Source: SZUA-584 sp964441275 | GTDB taxonomy: Bacteria > Bacillota > Clostridia > Christensenellales > SZUA-584 | Length of the DNA: 9,530 nucleotides | Direction: 5' to 3' | Assembly (NCBI GenBank): GCA_964441275.1 | Contig: CAYTUG010000034.1 | Span: 1-9,530 of the forward strand | Part shown: in pieces, positions 7,061-9,530 of the stretch | How positions within the stretch are numbered: the first letter of the stretch is position 1 | Layout: every line of letters starts with the position of its first letter | Made by a program: the position numbers and the translations under genes | Notes under the pieces: model-generated | The model's input: only the letters and a program-made list of their open reading frames with translations | The model's database searches: none | Told to the model about the DNA's origin: nothing

Positions 7061-7339
7061 ATGTATTCGAATGTTGGCAAAAAGATAATGGTAATCGCAC
7101 AAGTAATTGGGTGGTTGTCACTGACGGCAGGGTTTATTCTTTGGGTAGTTTTTCTTTCTGATGGCTATTCCGGTACCAGCCTTACAGGTTGGCTTAGCTT
7201 ATTGGGCGGGGTAATAGTTTTTTTATCCAGCTGGTTTTTATATGGGTTTGGTCAGCTTGTGGACGATGTCCGTGCAATCCGCAGCACGCCAAAAGATGCG
7301 AATAAACAAGTGATCTCTGATGAGCTGCCGGATCTTTGA
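7061..7339 (+). CDS. Small two-helix membrane protein, function unknown
   Basis: The start is ATG 7061: the upstream in-frame ATG at 7046 overlaps the GGAGGT ribosome site (7048-7053) that serves 7061. The product has 92 residues with two membrane segments, about 10-32 (MVIAQVIGWLSLTAGFILWVV) and 42-66 (GWLSLLGGVIVFLSSWFLYG), joined by a short DGYSGTS loop. A cytoplasm-like charged tail (DDVRAIRSTPKDANK) follows. The motif LYGFGQLVDD after the second helix resembles small uncharacterised Clostridia membrane proteins that I recall beside zinc-ribbon proteins; this is memory, not a search. It ends 13 bases before the next gene, whose ribosome site overlaps its stop codon, so the two are very likely cotranscribed and may act together in the membrane. 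No function can be assigned. Any promoter upstream (TTGTAA 7000-7005 with TGATAT 7024-7029) is weak. Confidence 0.75.
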   Translation: MYSNVGKKIMVIAQVIGWLSLTAGFILWVVFLSDGYSGTSLTGWLSLLGGVIVFLSSWFLYGFGQLVDDVRAIRSTPKDANKQVISDELPDL

Positions 7340-7352
7340 GGGGGTTATATAA

Positions 7353-9425
7353 ATGAGCGAAAGATACACAAGATTATTCAGTTTACCTGAAAACCTGTAT
7401 GCGGAAGGCGCGCCTGTCGTTATAGCAGCTGGCGCACTTTTAAAAGACAATCAGACGGGCAAAATATTAGCACAGTTAAAGTTTAAGAACATATCCGTCA
7501 AAACTATAAAAGCTATTAAAGTAAACATTAAGGCGTATGACATTTCCGGGGGAGAATTACAAGGAACCGAGTATCAGTATCTTGATTTGTCAGCTGCCCG
7601 CAATGCAGAGTTTGGGTATAAGAAAGCAATATCTCTGCCTGATGAAACTATTAGAGCCTTTTCCTGCGAATGTAAAAACGTCGTTTTTGCTGACGGAACG
7701 ATGTGGGAGGCTGCGGTCGCAGAACACAAACCGCTTGCCGTGCCGGAACCTCTTTACAACAAGCTTGGAGAACTAACAGCGCAATATAAAAGAGACACTA
7801 CTGAATTATCTGCGTTTGTGGTTACGGACGATCGCGATCTTTGGTTGTGTGCGTGCGGCGCTGTAAACAAACAAGGCGAAGAGAATTGCCACAATTGCCG
7901 CAGCAATAAAAAGGCACTGCTTGCAGCGTTAGATACTGAGGCTTTGAGTAAGCACAAGGCGCAGTACGATAAGGAGGAAGCTGAAAGAGCACAACAGATA
8001 GCTGCAGAAAAGCAAGCAAAAGAAGCAAAAACAAAAACAATGTTTAGAAAGGCAGCAATTATAGCTGCAGGTGCAGTCCTGCTGATAGCCGCTGCAATAG
8101 TATTGTTTACGGTCATTATACCTGCCGGGAAATATAATAACGCGAAAGAGCTTTTAGAGAAAGGGCAATACGAAGACGCGATGGCCGCTTTTAGCGAAAT
8201 GGGCAGCTATAGCGACGCAGAGCTAATGATACAAGAAAGCCGCTACAGACAGGCAAACGCTTTGCTTAAACGAGGTGAATATGAAGAAGCTATCGCAATA
8301 TTTAGCAAGTTAGAAAATTATAGCGATTCAAAGGGGATGATACTTGAGAGTAAGTACAGACAGGCAAACGCTTTGCTTGAAAGAGAAGAGTATGAAGAGG
8401 CAATAACCGCATTTAGTGATTTGAAGGGATATAATGATTCTGAGGCAATGATACTGGAGTGTCGGTACAGACAGGCGAATGCATTCAAAGAACAGGGAAA
8501 CCTCGGCAAAGCAGTTGTTTTATTTTCAGAAATAGAAAGCTATAAAGATTCTGAATCGTTGCGTGACGATTTGCTGTCAATCATTAGAAATTTCCTGCCT
8601 GATAACATAATCTCCGCAGGGACCTGGCACACCGTTGGGCTTAAGGCGGACGGAACAGCAGTTGCGGTTGGAAATAACGATCGCCGTCAATGCGATGTGC
8701 AGGACTGGACGGACATAGCGGCAATATCCACCGGGGCTGTGCACACCGTTGGGCTTAAAGCGGACGGAACAGCAGTTGCGGTTGGATCTAACTATTACGG
8801 TCAATGCAATGTGCAGTACTGGAAAGCTATAGTGGCAATCTCCGCAGGGCCCCGGTACACCGTTGGGCTTAAGACGGACGGAACAGCAGTTGCGGTTGGA
8901 TTTAACTATTACGGTCAATGCGATGTGCAGGACTGGACGGATATAGTGGCAATATCCACCGGGGCTGTGCACACCGTTGGGCTTAAGTCGGACGGAACAG
9001 CAGTTGCGGTTGGAAATAACGATCGCCGTCAATGCGATGTGCAGGACTGGAAGGGTATAGTAGCAATATCCGCAGGGGGCTGGCATACCGCGGGGCTTAA
9101 GGCGGACGGAACGGTGGTTGCGGTTGGAAATAACAAATATGGTCAATGCGATGTGCAGGACTGGACGGACATAGCGGCAATATCCACCGGGGCTGTGCAC
9201 ACCGTTGGGCTTAAGACCGACGGAACAGTAGTTGCAATTGGAGATAACAGAGATGGTCAATGTAATGTGCAGGACTGGAAAGCTATAGTGGCAATATTCG
9301 CAGGAGAGGCACACACCGTTGGGCTTAAGGCGGACGGAACGGTGGTAGCGGTTGGATATAACGGAGAGGGTCAATGCAATGTGCAAGACTGGACGGATAT
9401 ACTGACAACGCCTCGCAACAAATGA
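7353..9425 (+). CDS. Membrane-anchored zinc-finger / TPR / RCC1-repeat protein, function unknown
   Basis: 690 residues; ATG 7353 follows GAGGGGG (7338-7344). Residues 1-125 form a domain rich in beta-like alternation (GALLKDNQTGKILAQLKFKN ... EYQYLDLSA). Residues 164-182 are a zinc finger, W-x-C-x-C-x3-N-x6-C-x2-C (Cys166, 168, 179, 182), close to the RanBP2 pattern. A charged coiled-coil stretch (about 196-228) ends in a basic KTKTMFRK before one membrane helix (233-256). Then come four 37-residue TPR-like repeats (261-408) and seven 38-residue RCC1-like repeats (420-685). The basic flank implies a cytoplasmic N-terminus and an extracytoplasmic C-terminus. Seven units fit one closed seven-bladed propeller. 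By analogy with RCC1 and TPR domains it probably binds a protein or ligand outside the cell and passes a signal inward or organises a complex. No catalytic motif is seen. The repeats suggest recent internal duplication. Confidence 0.88.
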   Translation: MSERYTRLFSLPENLYAEGAPVVIAAGALLKDNQTGKILAQLKFKNISVKTIKAIKVNIKAYDISGGELQGTEYQYLDLSAARNAEFGYKKAISLPDETIRAFSCECKNVVFADGTMWEAAVAEHKPLAVPEPLYNKLGELTAQYKRDTTELSAFVVTDDRDLWLCACGAVNKQGEENCHNCRSNKKALLAALDTEALSKHKAQYDKEEAERAQQIAAEKQAKEAKTKTMFRKAAIIAAGAVLLIAAAIVLFTVIIPAGKYNNAKELLEKGQYEDAMAAFSEMGSYSDAELMIQESRYRQANALLKRGEYEEAIAIFSKLENYSDSKGMILESKYRQANALLEREEYEEAITAFSDLKGYNDSEAMILECRYRQANAFKEQGNLGKAVVLFSEIESYKDSESLRDDLLSIIRNFLPDNIISAGTWHTVGLKADGTAVAVGNNDRRQCDVQDWTDIAAISTGAVHTVGLKADGTAVAVGSNYYGQCNVQYWKAIVAISAGPRYTVGLKTDGTAVAVGFNYYGQCDVQDWTDIVAISTGAVHTVGLKSDGTAVAVGNNDRRQCDVQDWKGIVAISAGGWHTAGLKADGTVVAVGNNKYGQCDVQDWTDIAAISTGAVHTVGLKTDGTVVAIGDNRDGQCNVQDWKAIVAIFAGEAHTVGLKADGTVVAVGYNGEGQCNVQDWTDILTTPRNK
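8133..8576 (+). repeat. Four tandem 37-residue TPR-like repeats
   Basis: Exact 111-base units start at 8133, 8244, 8355 and 8466, encoding residues 261-297, 298-334, 335-371 and 372-408. Each has the pattern Y-x-x-A-x-x-(L/F)-x(4)-(Y/L)-x-x-A-x-x-x-F-S-x-(L/M/I)-x-x-Y-x-D-(S/A). The second to fourth units open with YRQANA. They are helical, and their A/Y/F spacing resembles TPR/Sel1-like repeats, although a 37-residue period is longer than the 34 of classical TPRs. Their nucleotide sequences have diverged more than those of the downstream RCC1 units. Confidence 0.8.
8610..9407 (+). repeat. Seven tandem 114-bp RCC1-like repeats
   Basis: Units start at 8610, 8724, 8838, 8952, 9066, 9180 and 9294, each exactly 114 bases (38 residues). 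Consensus: I-S-(A/T)-G-x-x-H-T-V-G-L-K-x-D-G-T-x-V-A-V-G-x-N-x-x-x-Q-C-(D/N)-V-Q-D-W-(T/K)-x-I-x-x. Odd units read ISAG/IFAG and end DWTDI; even units read ISTGAVH and end WKxI, so the real repeat is a 228-base pair of units. The seventh unit ends ILT at residue 685, five residues before the stop. HTVGLKxDGT and the GQC motif match bacterial RCC1-like repeats. Confidence 0.9.
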
Positions 9426-9530
9426 GAATGTATGAGTGAATCCTTTATTTGCTCGAATAGCATAAGAAAGGGTAATGCCGAGAATTTTGTGTATTCTCCG
9501 AATGTCAGATAATATTATATGGTTCTGTAG

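Noticed and set aside
8577..9386. 269-codon open frame on the minus strand across the RCC1 repeats
   Set aside because: It mirrors the 114-base repeats of the plus-strand gene: a stop-free frame in one unit is stop-free in all. There is no ribosome site, and the plus-strand protein has clear domain motifs.
8133..9407. CRISPR array
   Set aside because: The tandem repeats have coding periods of 111 and 114 bases in one open frame, with no short palindromic repeats separated by unique spacers.
9480..9498. Hairpin GAGAAT / ATTCTC as terminator of the last operon
   Set aside because: The stem is only 6 bp with a 7-base loop and is not followed by a T-run, so it does not qualify as a rho-independent terminator.
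9432..9512. 26-codon ORF after the last gene
   Set aside because: It has no convincing ribosome site and no recognisable motif, and such short frames are expected by chance.

Overview
The window is a segment of a bacterial division and cell-wall (dcw) cluster joined, across an insertion sequence, to a two-gene accessory module. Gene content and order (ftsW/spoVE-type SEDS gene, murA, ftsQ/divIB, ftsA, ftsZ), strong AGGAGG-like ribosome sites, a TTG start and middling GC suggest a Bacillota (Firmicutes) genome, plausibly Clostridia-like. That placement is inference from gene style, not a taxonomic result.

Layout. 78-1184: SEDS glycosyltransferase FtsW, followed by a hairpin and T-run (1193-1226). 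1338-2591: MurA with all key active-site residues. 2595-3302: FtsQ/DivIB, starting at TTG three bases after the murA stop. 3313-3340: good extended -10 promoter. 3394-4575: divergent FtsA. 4600-5733: canonical FtsZ, closed by a strong terminator at 5748-5780. 5820-6875: an IS481-like insertion sequence with imperfect 26-bp terminal inverted repeats and a DDE transposase (5935-6879). 7061-7339: small two-helix membrane protein. 7353-9425: 690-residue membrane protein with an N-terminal domain, a RanBP2-like zinc finger, a coiled coil, one membrane helix, four 37-residue TPR-like repeats and seven 38-residue RCC1-like repeats.

How the genes fit. FtsW polymerises septal peptidoglycan, MurA commits UDP-GlcNAc to precursor synthesis, FtsQ/DivIB belongs to the divisome, and FtsA tethers FtsZ filaments to the membrane. 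The murG gene (and murB/murC), often found between ftsW and ftsQ, is absent from this interval. The downstream pair is probably one operon (13-base gap). By the positive-inside rule the large protein would hold its zinc finger in the cytoplasm and present TPR and RCC1 repeats outside the membrane.

The most unusual material is that last gene. Its seven RCC1-like units match the seven blades of a closed propeller. They alternate in an A/B pattern, are near-identical in DNA, and differ mostly at two short loop positions. Its function is unknown. The other notable point is the FtsA, whose phosphate-2 ATP-binding motif and C-terminal membrane tail both look degenerate.
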